Assembly (NCBI GenBank): GCA_018894105.1
Contig: CM032122.1
Location: forward strand, 38,347,404 to 38,411,403
DNA length: 64,000 bases
DNA from: Jacaranda mimosifolia
Lineage: Eukaryota; Streptophyta; Magnoliopsida; Lamiales; Bignoniaceae
Direction of reading: 5' to 3'
Part shown: piece after piece, positions 34,576-45,671 of the stretch
Layout: each line of letters opens with the position of its first letter
Position numbering within the stretch: position 1 is the stretch's first letter
Made by a program: the position numbers and the translations under genes
The notes under the pieces: generated by a model
What the model saw: the letters and a program-made list of their open reading frames with translations, nothing else
Databases searched by the model: none
Told to the model about the DNA's origin: nothing

Positions 34576-36321
34576 TCAGTTTAATTGCAAAACATTCCCA
34601 GCAACGGAATGTGAATTTTGTAGCTTGAATTTTCCAGAGTTACTATTCTTCAGGCTCCTCAACGGTGTCATGTAGAACGGTGTTATCCCATCGTGTAGGT
34701 CAGCCGAGGAATATTTAGCACTCCTGTTTCTTTCCAGCTTAAAATCCTCCCTCCCTCTGAAAGCATATCCAGGTGCATTATCAACACTCCTCCTGCCATA
34801 ATTTGATCCTATGACATCACATGAATTTCTGGAGCTAACAACACTACAACTGCGTGCAAGCTTCCAACCACCAGCATCTCTTAGATGCCCACCAGCCTCC
34901 TTCCCTTGCTTCTCAATGGTGCTGTCAATGAAAGGGTCAATTACATTTCCTTCCAAGGTTTCACATGCATTCTCACTATTCTTCAGTTTAAAACCAAACA
35001 CGTTGCAAACTTTACGCCATCTAACGTTCTTCTTTGCTGGTAAATTCAAGTTACCAACACCATCAATAGCAGCAGTATTTTTAGATATGGATCCAAATTT
35101 CTCCAAACCATCATCATCTCTACTAGAACTTAAATGCCAATCTTTCAACTCCTTTTCCGTGATCACCAGCTTAACATTCGCAGGAGATACCCCGTTCTCC
35201 TCTGAACCTATCGCTTTCTTCCCAAAACTGCAAACAGAGCTTGACCGATCAAAACTACTTCGTCTCATGGAAGATGAAGAATCCGAATTGGAGTGGCCAG
35301 AACCTGAAGCTCCAGAGCTACTTTCGTCCTCCACAATTGAATGCATTGGCCCATCAACAGACAGCCTATGATTCTCAAACCTATTAACGTTCCCCAATAT
35401 TCCATTCTCAACGACAGAAAACATTGGAGCAAGTCGAGGAATTGTTCTTGCTATCATATACCCGTCCCAGGAAGCCCTCGGCTCCTCAAACGAAATCCGG
35501 CCAGCATCAATCGAAAACCTCGGTTCTATGTCACAAGATCTCCTCCCCACAATCTCAGAATGATTTTCCCCCAATTTTCGCCCATCCTGAATCAACTTAA
35601 GATTTCCATCATCTCCAGCAACGCTCTTGCCATCGCTGCTATTATTGAGCTTCTCTATCCTACTATTCTTTTGCCTCCATTTCCGCAATTTCTTACTGAA
35701 AACTGAAGCTGCGCCCAAGAAACTCCCAGCGATTTCTCTCAAATCCTTAGATTTCTTAGTCTTACTTTGAAACTCGAGATCTATGTATTCTTTCATAGTC
35801 TTAAATTCTCCTTCTTCAACTTCCCCAACTTCCCCATCGCTGTCAACACGATCCACATTCAATTCCCCCAATTTGTCACTCAAACCCCTAATCTCATCGT
35901 GATTTTTCTTTCTCGATTCGATCACAGTGTAACTGACTCTAGAAAGCCCTACATTCTTCGATTCAACTTTCGCCTCACTTTCCGATCCACTCTTCAAATC
36001 GTCCGCATCGAAAAGATTAGACAGACAGCTCCGAGCCGAGATGACGTCGCAGGACTTGCGCCGCGGCTCGTTCAAGGTACTACAAGAAGCTTCGCATTTG
36101 GAAATGGAAACCACTGACCTGCTTCGACGGAGCTCCGGCGGCCCAGCATTGGGGGTGGCAGAAGCATCCAGACCGGAAAGGCGTTCCCTGAGGCATGAGG
36201 CGCAGATGCCGTTGATGTGTTCGTCAGGGTGGCGGTAACAGGGGGAGAGACGGCGGATGGTTCGGATCCCAGTCCGGGTTCGGGCCCGGGATCGCGAGTG
36301 GGAGTCATGTCGGTGCGTCAT
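34576..36321 (-). CDS. OCTOPUS-like (DUF740) protein
   Basis: An uninterrupted frame of 581 residues starts at MTHRHDSHSRSR. It has the hallmarks of the plant OCTOPUS/OPS-like family in order. First is a Cys/His segment CYRHPDEHINGICASCLRER, then PELRRSRSV and RRKSCDV. Next come MKEYIDLEFQSK and GAASVFSKKLRKWRQK, followed by RRSCDIEPRFSIDAGR, EPRASWDGYMIART and a serine-rich MRRSSFDRSSS stretch. OCTOPUS itself is a polar plasma-membrane-associated protein promoting phloem cell differentiation. The role here is inferred from family. There is no membrane span in this product. The frame stays open upstream to 36543, but residues 1-74 of that longer version are encoded by CT, GCN and GA simple repeats. 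I treat that as 5' UTR and choose the Met nearest the conserved N-terminus. Confidence 0.88.
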   Translation of the reverse strand: MTHRHDSHSRSRARTRTGIRTIRRLSPCYRHPDEHINGICASCLRERLSGLDASATPNAGPPELRRSRSVVSISKCEASCSTLNEPRRKSCDVISARSCLSNLFDADDLKSGSESEAKVESKNVGLSRVSYTVIESRKKNHDEIRGLSDKLGELNVDRVDSDGEVGEVEEGEFKTMKEYIDLEFQSKTKKSKDLREIAGSFLGAASVFSKKLRKWRQKNSRIEKLNNSSDGKSVAGDDGNLKLIQDGRKLGENHSEIVGRRSCDIEPRFSIDAGRISFEEPRASWDGYMIARTIPRLAPMFSVVENGILGNVNRFENHRLSVDGPMHSIVEDESSSGASGSGHSNSDSSSSMRRSSFDRSSSVCSFGKKAIGSEENGVSPANVKLVITEKELKDWHLSSSRDDDGLEKFGSISKNTAAIDGVGNLNLPAKKNVRWRKVCNVFGFKLKNSENACETLEGNVIDPFIDSTIEKQGKEAGGHLRDAGGWKLARSCSVVSSRNSCDVIGSNYGRRSVDNAPGYAFRGREDFKLERNRSAKYSSADLHDGITPFYMTPLRSLKNSNSGKFKLQNSHSVAGNVLQLN

Positions 36322-36560
36322 TAAATGGGAATGGGGAGTTGACCCATTTACAGATACACCAGTGCTCTGTGTGTCTCTGTGTCTGTATGTGTGAAGATGA
36401 GAGAAATGGGGCTGAGGATGACTCAAGTATGACTCTCTCTCTCTCTCTGCTTCTGCTTCTGCTTCTGCTACTGCTACTGCTACTGAGATATTGAGTAGAA
36501 TAAGAGGGAAAAGAGAGAGAGAGAGAGAGAGAAGGGTATCCAAAGAAATGGAAGTACGGC
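36322..36560 (-). other. Probable 5' UTR of the OCTOPUS-like gene, microsatellite-rich
   Basis: It contains a CT/GA run (36429-36447 and 36508-36532) and a TGC/TAC-type run (36448-36483). An in-frame ATG at 36541-36543 would add 74 residues resembling a signal peptide. These residues are low complexity and not conserved with family members as I know them. Confidence 0.6.
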
Positions 36561-37040
36561 AACTAGGCTAAGACAAGAACCCTCGATAAACCCTCCATTA
36601 AGTAATTATTTGTCTGAACAAAAAATATGGCCCATCACTAACAAATACAATGCTTATATATTTTCATCCTTTAGGATAATTATTTTATTTTATTCATCGA
36701 GTGATTAATTTGTTTAATAATATTATTTTTAAATTTATACATATGATATTTAAAAATTAAATTTTTTATTTAAAGTATTATTAATGTGCGTATAATATGG
36801 GTAATGGGATTATTCTCATTATAAAATTAGAAAATGGGGTTTAGGAAATATTGTAAACACATATAAAACTTTTAGCTTTTAAAATTCGATTCGAAAATTT
36901 ATTTTAGGTCAGATAGGAGCCGGGATTTAACACAATGGAAGTTTAACGTTTAACACATTAATCTACATATTTTATTGACAAATCTTTGTGAAAAAAGGTC
37001 AAAGAAATATGAAATTATAAAATGTAACTAAAATTTTTAA
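36561..37040. other. Intergenic, no gene seen
   Basis: AT-rich DNA upstream of the minus-strand gene, probably including its promoter proximal to 36560. No repeat class was recognised. Confidence 0.5.
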
Positions 37041-38375
37041 TGAAAAACTCCAATCAACTCTTTTCTTGAATCATCTCCTAAAAAACTTCTAACAATGGTT
37101 GTTCGAATCAATCGTTGTTGCATCCGATGGAACCAACACCCAAGCACGAACTTGCCTTCAAAGGCAACCCTTAAAATCGTGTTTCATGTCAATAAATCAT
37201 GCCCCAAGCCTTATCCAAATGGACCTAAACTTTAGGTCTTTCGTGGACTTGGGCCCAAAAAAAATCCAACAATTGAAGTTTGATTTTATTTTTAATAACT
37301 CAATTATACCCCTCTATTAATTAATAAAAAGTCCAAAAATTAATTAGTCCAACTACTTAGTTTCTTCATCTTATGCTATCTCATGGGTTGAATTAAATAA
37401 ACTTTTTATTTAATTGAATATTTTAAGTCCTAAAGTAATCAAGCAATTAATTAAATCAATTAATTAATTAATTTCATAAATGATATAGATTTATTCGGCT
37501 TTTATTTGTAATCCTTTAAACTCAACATTTAAATAGTAATGGGCTCGCAATTCCTAGCAATTTTATTTCGGTTAAATAACTCTTTAATTAATTATTCTTA
37601 AATTAAACTTATTTAATTTAAGAGTACTATGAGTGGGGAATTCAGTTGACAAAGCCGCCAACCAGAAACTACATAGGAAAGATCGCATAAGATTTTCAAT
37701 TCTTGAATGAAAAAGATAATTTATTCATAATAGTTTCGTTTCATGTGACCTATTATAGAACTCTTTAAATATCAAATATCTTGGCCAAGAATTTCAAAAC
37801 ATATTAATGTAGAAAATATAGGAGATTAACTTATTCTACGTAGATAAGCTGTAGGTCCTTTGTTAGTCACCATAATCCTCTGTACGTAGATTGATTATCC
37901 AACGTAAAATTCATGTTACCCGCCACATGATTTGAAAATATATTAAAGTATAAACGACTTTTACAATATTACACGAAATCTCAAGTTTAAGGACTCAATT
38001 ATATGTATTATTAAAAGATAAAGAACTTCGACAATAATTTACAACATGCACTCTCAAATAGAAATCTCTGGGCGAAAATTTTCAACAAACTCGATCTCCA
38101 ACAAGCATCGATTAATATGCATTAGTGTTCTTACATTGATTGTCGATAAAATGAGGTACCTCGAATGAATTTCATCAAGGAATAGACCACTAGATTGACA
38201 ATTTTCAAGATACTCTTTGCAGCTTATCTTTCGATGCGTTGCTTTCCACAATAGCAACACTTCGCTTATGATTTGTCTTTGGCTTCTTGACTCCATCAGT
38301 ACCTTTCAGCTTCTTATTCTTATTGGAATGCTTCCCTTTCTCTTTCTTCAATCGCTTGGTAACAAAAAACCTTGA
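37040..38375 (-). mobile_element. Degenerate copia-type retrotransposon remnant (gag fragment plus LTR-like part)
   Basis: On the minus strand, 38375-38050 encodes a basic segment (KKEKGKHSNKNKKLKG) starting right at an ATG. In another frame it then gives a broken zinc-knuckle segment followed by CKEYLENCQSSGLFLDEIH, as found at the end of gag in Ty1-copia elements. One knuckle position is damaged and a frameshift separates the two parts. Downstream on that strand (38050-37040) is non-coding sequence that may be an LTR. The whole pol region is missing. The 5' side is cut off by a MITE at 38379. Confidence 0.55.
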
Positions 38376-38378
38376 CGC

Positions 38379-38737
38379 CATTTGAATTTGTTTTTTGGAG
38401 GCATTTTTATTTTTGAATGAAAAAATAATAATAAAAAAGTTAACTATAAGTGTGATTTTAAAAATAAAATATTTTTAGATGTTTTGTTTAAAATGAAATG
38501 ATTGTATCAGGTTGGAAATGAGTTTTATTTGAATATTGCAATGTTTTTGTATTAAAAGTCGTGCAAATGTGGGTAAGAGAAAAATAAAGTATGAAAATGA
38601 AGAGAGAGTGTAATAATGTGTTTGAAGCAATGTGTTGAGAATAGAAATATATGTAAAAATAAATAAAAAATTGATAGCTTTCTATTTTCATTTTCACGAG
38701 AAAATGAAAATGGATTTTGAAAACAAAACCAAGCGGG
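38379..38737. mobile_element. MITE family A, copy 4 (degenerate ends)
   Basis: It starts near TTTGAATTTGTTTTTTGGAGG and ends near TGAAAACAAAACCAAGCGGG. It aligns along its length with 25297-25675, in the same orientation. Confidence 0.65.
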
Positions 38738-39217
38738 TACTTGATGTTCTATAGTTGTTGAAAATTTTTACAGTGTTTTAAGAAAAAAGAAAGCAACAAG
38801 CATTGGGTAATAGATTTTCTATTTGTTTTTGAACTGACATTAGAATTATTTTGTCGTCATATGGATTTATGTTAATAGATAATTAACATGGCATATTATT
38901 TAATATAATTATTGTTAATATCAATATTATACAAAATTATATAATTATTTTGTCGTCACAATGTGGTTGCTAATTCCATCACACACTTCTTCCCCACTTT
39001 GGAAAATTCTTGTCCTTTAATTATCGACCTCTTTATGTTCTTCCTCTTCTTTTATTATATTACTCATGCGCGCATTTGCTTGGCAAAGGACGAAAATAGA
39101 ACATAAAGGCTTTGTGACATTTATTGAAATTTGTTCCAAATAGATTAATTCGTAAAAATCTTTATTTATTCAGCTTGAAAGGAGTTGTCCTCATGAAACA
39201 CAAGACAATTTTATATA
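38738..39217. other. Intergenic, no gene seen
   Basis: AT-rich DNA without a credible frame or a repeat I can classify. Confidence 0.5.
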
Positions 39218-39536
39218 GGGTTAATTGCAATCACCCCAATATATGACTTTCTTTGCACATTGTCTTTAATCGTTGTCGATATATAATTTTACCACCTGAA
39301 TTAATTTAAATGTTCTCAAACACTACATTTGCTTATTTTCGATGAAATCTAATAAATGAGCATTGGGCACGTGGGTTGAAGGAAACAGAATATTTTTATT
39401 GGATTCAACCGGAAATGAACAAATGTGATGTTTGAGAATATTTTAATTAGTTCAGGTATTAAAATTACGCATCGACAATGATTGAGGGGTAATGTGCAAA
39501 GAATACCGTAAGTTGAGGGTGATTGCAATTAACTCA
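39218..39536. mobile_element. Fold-back element with about 130-bp inverted ends (319 bp)
   Basis: The left end begins GGGTTAATTGCAATCACCC and the right end is its near-complement, ending GGTGATTGCAATTAACTC. The two arms match with scattered changes over roughly 130 bases (for example CTTTGCACATT and TTCTCAAACA). TTTATATA lies on both sides (39210-39217 and 39537-39544) and fits an 8-bp target duplication, though it is AT-rich. The GGTTAATT start is like that of the large element at 49691, so a Mutator-like class is plausible. Confidence 0.8.
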
Positions 39537-39943
39537 TTTATATACACAGGAATAGCGTATCAAGACTGTTAGCTCTGAAATAAAATTAAATATTTAATTA
39601 AATATTTTTTTATGTATTATTAAAATTTCAATCATTTAAAACCATTACATCAATATATGTTTTTCAACCATTTATTTTAATACACTTATAATTATATTAT
39701 ACAATATACATAAAACTCAGATATGATAATATTAATAAAATAAAAAACATACATATAAAGATATGATATATCCCAACAACTAAATAAAATATATTTCTTC
39801 CAAAATAAAATTAATCGTAACTAATATTCAATAGATTTTCAACAGATTCTCTAACAGCGCGACTTCCTAAATATTTCGGAACTTTCCCTTTGCTTTCCCC
39901 TTCACTTCCATGTGGTTTTCTCTCTCTTCAGTGCTAACCAGCA
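39537..39943. other. Intergenic with promoter of the PHT4;5-like gene
   Basis: AT-rich to about 39850, then a short less AT-rich leader before the ATG at 39944. No defined promoter element can be singled out. Confidence 0.45.
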
Positions 39944-42900
39944 ATGAGTTCCCATTCCATCGCTACAGCCGGTCAACGCCTCTGCTCGAGCTCAATTTCA
40001 GGCAGCCAGAAGCCCAACAAACCCTGCTTTGTTAGGTTGCCTTCAACAACCTCATCAATACGACGACGCGCAGCTCCATATTTCAATGCGTCTGCGAATG
40101 GAGCAACTTTTTTTCCGTTTAAAATCCGTAATTCGGGACTGAATCCAACGAGGGCGTCTTCGAATGATGCTCGATCTGTAGCCAATGGCGGTGGCTCGGA
40201 GGAATGGCGGGAGCCGAGTTTTGTGGAGTTTATCACTTCGGAGAGGGTGAAAGTGGTGGCCATGCTTGCATTGGCTTTGGGTCTTTGTAATGCCGACCGG
40301 GTTGTCATGTCGGTGGCGATTGTCCCACTTTCGCTCTCGCGCGGTTGGCGTCAGTCTTTTGCCGGTGTTGTTCAGGTAAACCCCAACGTTTCCTACCTAT
40401 ATGTTATTCTAATTTTACTTGCGTAATACTGATTTCGGCTGGGTTGGAGCTAGTGTCGCTTTCTATGGGGAGTTAAACTTTCTTATTGAATTGGTTGTAA
40501 TATGCTGTCCGTCGATAGTCATTATTACAGGGGGGGGGGGGGTGGCGTTCGCCTGCTCTGCGGTGGAAATTTTTCAAAGTAATACGTGCACAAAGAATTA
40601 AAAAATTGCTGTATGAACCAAGAACCGAGAAAATGCGTGCATATGGCCCATTTAGTATTTATTAAGAAAATTATATAACTGCTGTCTGCTTAATACTATT
40701 GCAGAGGGACTCTGAGGTATGTTATACAAGTATAGAGAATGAATTTTTCACTGATGTAATGTCAAAAATTTTGGATCCATGTATTATTTTAATCAACAAT
40801 ATAGAGTCGTAGTAAGTTTGGCCATGAGATAGGAAGTTGGTTCTCACAATTTACAAATGAATTATCTTTTAGCTTCTTTTAGCACTGATTATAACTTAGG
40901 AAATTCTCATGTTCACATTTCAATGCTATGGAGAGAACTATACTAGAGCTTAGCTTTCCTTCATTTATTTAATACCAATTCGTTGCATTGATATGAAGTA
41001 GCCATACTTCAAGGATAATTATTTCAAATGATGTTACCAATTAGTGCACAAAAAATTTGCATTGAAATCAAGAGCTGAATTCATAGTTTCATACTGCAAC
41101 GCTTAGTGCTAAAGCCTCAAGAGGAAAGGTAATCAAACTCACTAATGATAGAAAGGCTTAAGCTAGGCCAAGAAACACTACATTGCCAAAGTAATAGTGA
41201 TTCATAACTAATGTGTTCTTTCTTAACCTCCATGTGCTCCAACATCATAAGCTTATGCATGCAAGTTTGCAGTAAGCAAAATCCACTCTTATGGAGGTGT
41301 ACACCAATTATTTGAAAATTCAACTCTTTATTCTGAAAAGCAAGTCACTGTGAATGCCAAAGAGGTCAGCATCATTATCATCTATAATTGAGACTTTTTT
41401 GCTCATCCATCAACTATTTTATCCTCTACTCTCTTTTTCTTTTCAAAATAAAAAGTTGTATAACAGATGCTGAATGCTTCAAATTGTTTTGACAACTAAG
41501 ATGCACTGATTATTGTAAATTTCTAATTTTTATATTAGCCTATTAATAAGAGTTCTTGTAGTACCTTCTAACATTCTAACTTATAAAATAAATAAATAAA
41601 AAAAGAAAAAAAAAAGTGAAAAAAGATGTGGATCAGTGTTGGGATAGGTCTTCTTGTGTATGTTTTTGGGGGAATATGAAATCCTGAATCATTGTTGATG
41701 TATTGCATAAAGATGCATTCAGTACCTTATTATTTTCTGTTCTTTTTGCTGCATCTGATTGATTTAATAGCCACTAATGGCAGTCATCTTTTCTATGGGG
41801 ATACCTGATATCACCTATAGCTGGAGGGGCTCTGGTGGACCGTCATGGTGGTAAGGTAGTCATGGCTTGGGGGGTGGCTTTGTGGTCTCTGGCAACCTTC
41901 CTTACTCCTTGGGCAGCAGAAACATCCTTACTGGCTCTACTTGCAATGCGGATGATACTTGGCATTGCAGAAGGTGTAGCTCTTCCTTGCATGAACAATA
42001 TGATTGCAAGGTACCTAGCACTTTATCCCTTAAATATGATTTTCTGATACACATATTCTACTTTCTATGTTTGATGCAAAAGTTTGCAAAGCTGAGACAC
42101 AAAGAGAGTAACTATTTGAATTTTTCTCTCAGATGGTTTCCTCAAACAGAAAGGTCAAGGGCTGTAGGACTTGCAATGGCTGGATTTCAGCTTGGAAGTG
42201 CTGTTGGGCTTACACTTTCTCCAATCCTCATGTCACAGGCCGGTGTATATGGACCATTTGTGATATTTGGGTTGTCCGGTTTTCTTTGGGTTTTAGTTTG
42301 GGTGTCAGCAACCTCAAGCACTCCTGATCGAAGTCCTCAAATATCATTATATGAGCTGAGATACATACAGAACGGGTCATCAATAACCTCTCTGTCAGAA
42401 AACAAACTGAAGACTACACAAGTCATCCCTCCTTTCAGGCGTTTGCTCTCCAAGCTACCTACTTGGTCTCTGATGGTTGCAAATGCTATGCACAGCTGGG
42501 TAATACATTCGACTTCCTTTAGAATTTTGGAAAAATTTGTCTTCTGTCTTAATTGTCGGAATTCTGCTAATACCATTTCTCTTCTGAGATTTTGAGTCAA
42601 AGTTGGCTTCATTTGACAGGTTTACACTTACACCATGTGGACGCATTTTATAGCTGTTCTTACAGATTGCTTGCAAGATTATCCTGACAAGATTTATTTT
42701 ATTTTCTTCTTTTATGCAGGGATTTTTTGTCATACTTTCATGGATGCCAATTTACTTCAAGACGGTGAGGTCATAAAAGTATGATTGAATTTATGCTAAC
42801 TTTACGTATGCTCATGAAGCTAAATTAGAGGATATTTTTTGTTGTAGATATATCATGTGGACCTCAGACAAGCTGCATGGTTTAGCGCCGTTCCATGGAG

Positions 42901-44780
42901 TATGATGGCTCTTGTAGGCTACTTTGCTGGTTTTTTGTCAGATATGATGATTCAAAGTGGCATAAGTGTCACTTTGACTCGCAAAATTATGCAGGTCTTA
43001 TTTGTTGTCCTTTTCTCTACATATACAAACATCTGCGCACGCACACACCCCTCTATGAAAAAAAAATTAAAACATGGCAAGCCAAAGATAAAAAGTAACA
43101 ATGAAAAGAAAGAGTTGAAACAAATTCCAGATTCAAATTTTGATTTTCTCTATATTATCTGCACTCATTGTTCTCAATTTGCAAGCTAGTACTGTGATTG
43201 GATTTTATTATCATCTCAGACTAGGTAATTTTCCCAGAACTAGTGTGTTTTTTTTTCCATTTTTTCTATTTCTTTTTCTTTTTTTTTTTAATTTCAAAAA
43301 ATGGATCACAGGATGTACATGTAACAAAATCTATCAATCATTTGTTGTTTTGTTTTCCCTATTCTTTCTTGTCCTTTTTTTAATATTTATTTGGTGGGCC
43401 CTCATTCTATTTGTATAATACGTAAGTACTGATTATTTCCTTTCTTGACAGTCAATTGGATTTCTTGGTCCTGGCTTAGCTCTTGTTGGTTTAACAATGG
43501 CAAGGAGTCCCTTCATAGCATCTGCTTGGCTTACTTTAGCTGTTGGGCTGAAAGCATTTAGTCATTGTGGCTTCCTTGTGAACCTTCAGGTTTACATATT
43601 CTGTGCCAGTTCATTAGTTATTTTTGCAAATATCTGGCTCTTTTAACATATATTCTCATGTCACCAGGAGGTTGCCCCACAATACTCTGGTGTTCTACAC
43701 GGTAATTTCTGTTTCATCCTGAATTTTCTGTCAAATTATATAAACTCGGTTGACTGCACATCTTGGTCTGGACATTGGTTTTGTAGATAAAATAGTAAGA
43801 AAGTTTGAGAACATTAGAACTCAGATACTTACAGATAACATCCACCACCTCTCACCATTAGGATGATCAAAAGCACCAAAGAGAAAGCAAAAATGTTGTG
43901 CAGCAGCATTAATCCTATAAGCAGAAGTTCCTAGTCCAGCTGGATTCATCTGTCAAAACTGACACTAAAAAATTATTCTTCTATCTTGGCTCTTGCATCC
44001 TCATTAAGTATGCCTGACCAGGCTTCTGCATTGAGGATCTGATTGATTGGTATTTTTGGACTATGACTGGTATAATCTTGTCATTTGTTAAGGATAATAT
44101 TGTCAGAGAATTTTCTTCTGTGACACATCCACGTTGTACTCTAGAATGTGGTGAAGCCTTCCATAAGATCTAGAAAGATCTTCTATACTCACCTCATACT
44201 GCTGGAACCTGGCCGTTTGCTACTTATTTTTCTACCTATATTCCCTATGGAAGCTGGGATAAGATGATGAGAGTGAAGGCAATGAACAGACCATATATTA
44301 TTTTAGAAAGAATTTTCATGTAAAGCTAATAATCAGCACCAAATTGATAAGGGGAAGATTTTCCTTGTATAATACATCATTCACGGGCAATGTATGTTTA
44401 TTGTACTACCAACTTTTGGACACCTCTTTACATATATCCAGGCACTGTGCCACAGAATCACCTGCAAAATATTAAGCAGTACTGTTGCATATAAAATGAA
44501 AACAACAGTACAGTTTATGTGCCACACACAAAAAAGCGGCCATAATTTTTCTGTGTTAAATAGTAGCATCTTACATCCATTTCTATTCCATATAGGTATT
44601 TCTAATACTGCTGGTACACTTGCTGCTATAATCGGAACAGTTGGTGCTGGTTTCTTCGTTGAATTAGTGGGCTCGTTCCAGGGATTTTTGTTGCTCACAG
44701 CATTCCTATATTTCTCTGCGGCTTTATTCTGGAATCGATTCTCTACTGGAGAAAGGGTCAACTTCGATGAAACTGCTTAG
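39944..44780 (+). CDS. PHT4;5: Plastid-targeted anion/phosphate transporter, PHT4;5 (ANTR6)-like
   Basis: Eight exons join in phase: 39944-40375, 41784-42010, 42133-42499, 42720-42764, 42848-42994, 43452-43589, 43668-43701 and 44596-44780. The product is 524 residues. Residues 1 to about 95 are Ser/Arg/Ala-rich with few acids, as in a chloroplast transit peptide. The rest is a Major Facilitator of the SLC17/PHT4 type: ERVKVVAMLALALGLCNADR, SFLWGYLISPIAGG, the DRHGGK loop, MRMILGIAEGVALPCMNNM, WFPQTERSRAVG, and the C-terminus TGERVNFDETA. By memory this is closest to Arabidopsis PHT4;5 among the six members. The family carries phosphate and related anions with Na+ or H+; the exact substrate here is inferred. 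Exon 7 is only 34 nt and exon 4 only 45 nt. Introns 1 (1.4 kb) and 7 (0.9 kb) are large. A G13 run lies in intron 1 near 40531. Confidence 0.9.
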
Positions 44781-45671
44781 TGGCCTTTGGATATGATAAT
44801 TTCCGCTTGATCTGCCAAATAATTTTGGAGAATTACATTAGGTAGAAGGAATGTAGAAATGATGAATATACAATGCCGTACGTATTGTCGTGCCTTTTTT
44901 GTATATAATGAACTGCGGCAGCACCCCCAGACATAAGACATGACTGTGAATAAGAGAAAATTTTGGTTGTTTAAATGCGTTGGCTATGCATGCATCTCAA
45001 TCCATGAGAAGGTCATTTAAACTCATTGACATGTGTGATGAATGCATATACCCTGAGTGGATTTCTGCAAGTCTGACAACAATGATGGATTAGTTTCAAT
45101 TTAATTTTTCGAATTCCAATTATACATCAGCTCGCATAGCTCATAAGCCTCAAACTTAAATACAAGTAGGTTGAGATCACTTTGAAATAGAAATTGAGTT
45201 TGATTCAATTAGAACTCGAGCTTGAGTCCAACTAGCTTGAGCTTAATTCATGAGGCTCGCAAGTCAGTTTGACTCATTTGTACCCATGCCCTTAGTCCAT
45301 GCGTTGTTGTCTTGTTCCATCAAATTTTGCAAGTTGAACTCTTCTCCTGCTGTGGTTGTGGCTTAATCGGTCGAAACTATGGCTTACTTTTTCAAGCGTT
45401 GAAGTTTTCAGGCAATTACTGTCTATCCACTGACTTAATATTTTTTCTTCATTTCCCAGTATAAAACTCAAGTTTTAGTGCGCATGTCGCATTCAGTTAC
45501 TGGACTTTAGGCCACTCGAACCACATCTACCAAGTGTTGAATCAGTCTCATTAAGCAAACTTGAAATATAAATACCCATTTTTAAGTTGTCTCTGGCAAC
45601 CAGGACTAATTTTAAAAGCTTATCAGATGAGGTAGTCAAAACAGTGGCCAGGGAGGCCACAAGCTCTGCAG
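44781..45671. other. Intergenic region with a dispersed repeat
   Basis: The 3' UTR of the transporter lies at the left. Around 45110-45290 is a repeat (family E) with AAATTGAGTTTGATTCAATT and ACTCGAGCTTGAG. It recurs in broken form at 48215-48364, 48800-48851, 49560-49690 and 56339-56415. The last 150 bases may be the leader of the kinase gene. Confidence 0.55.

Noticed and set aside
36322..36543. N-terminal extension of the OCTOPUS-like protein resembling a signal peptide
   Set aside because: It is encoded by simple repeats, and the conserved family N-terminus starts soon after the Met at 36321.
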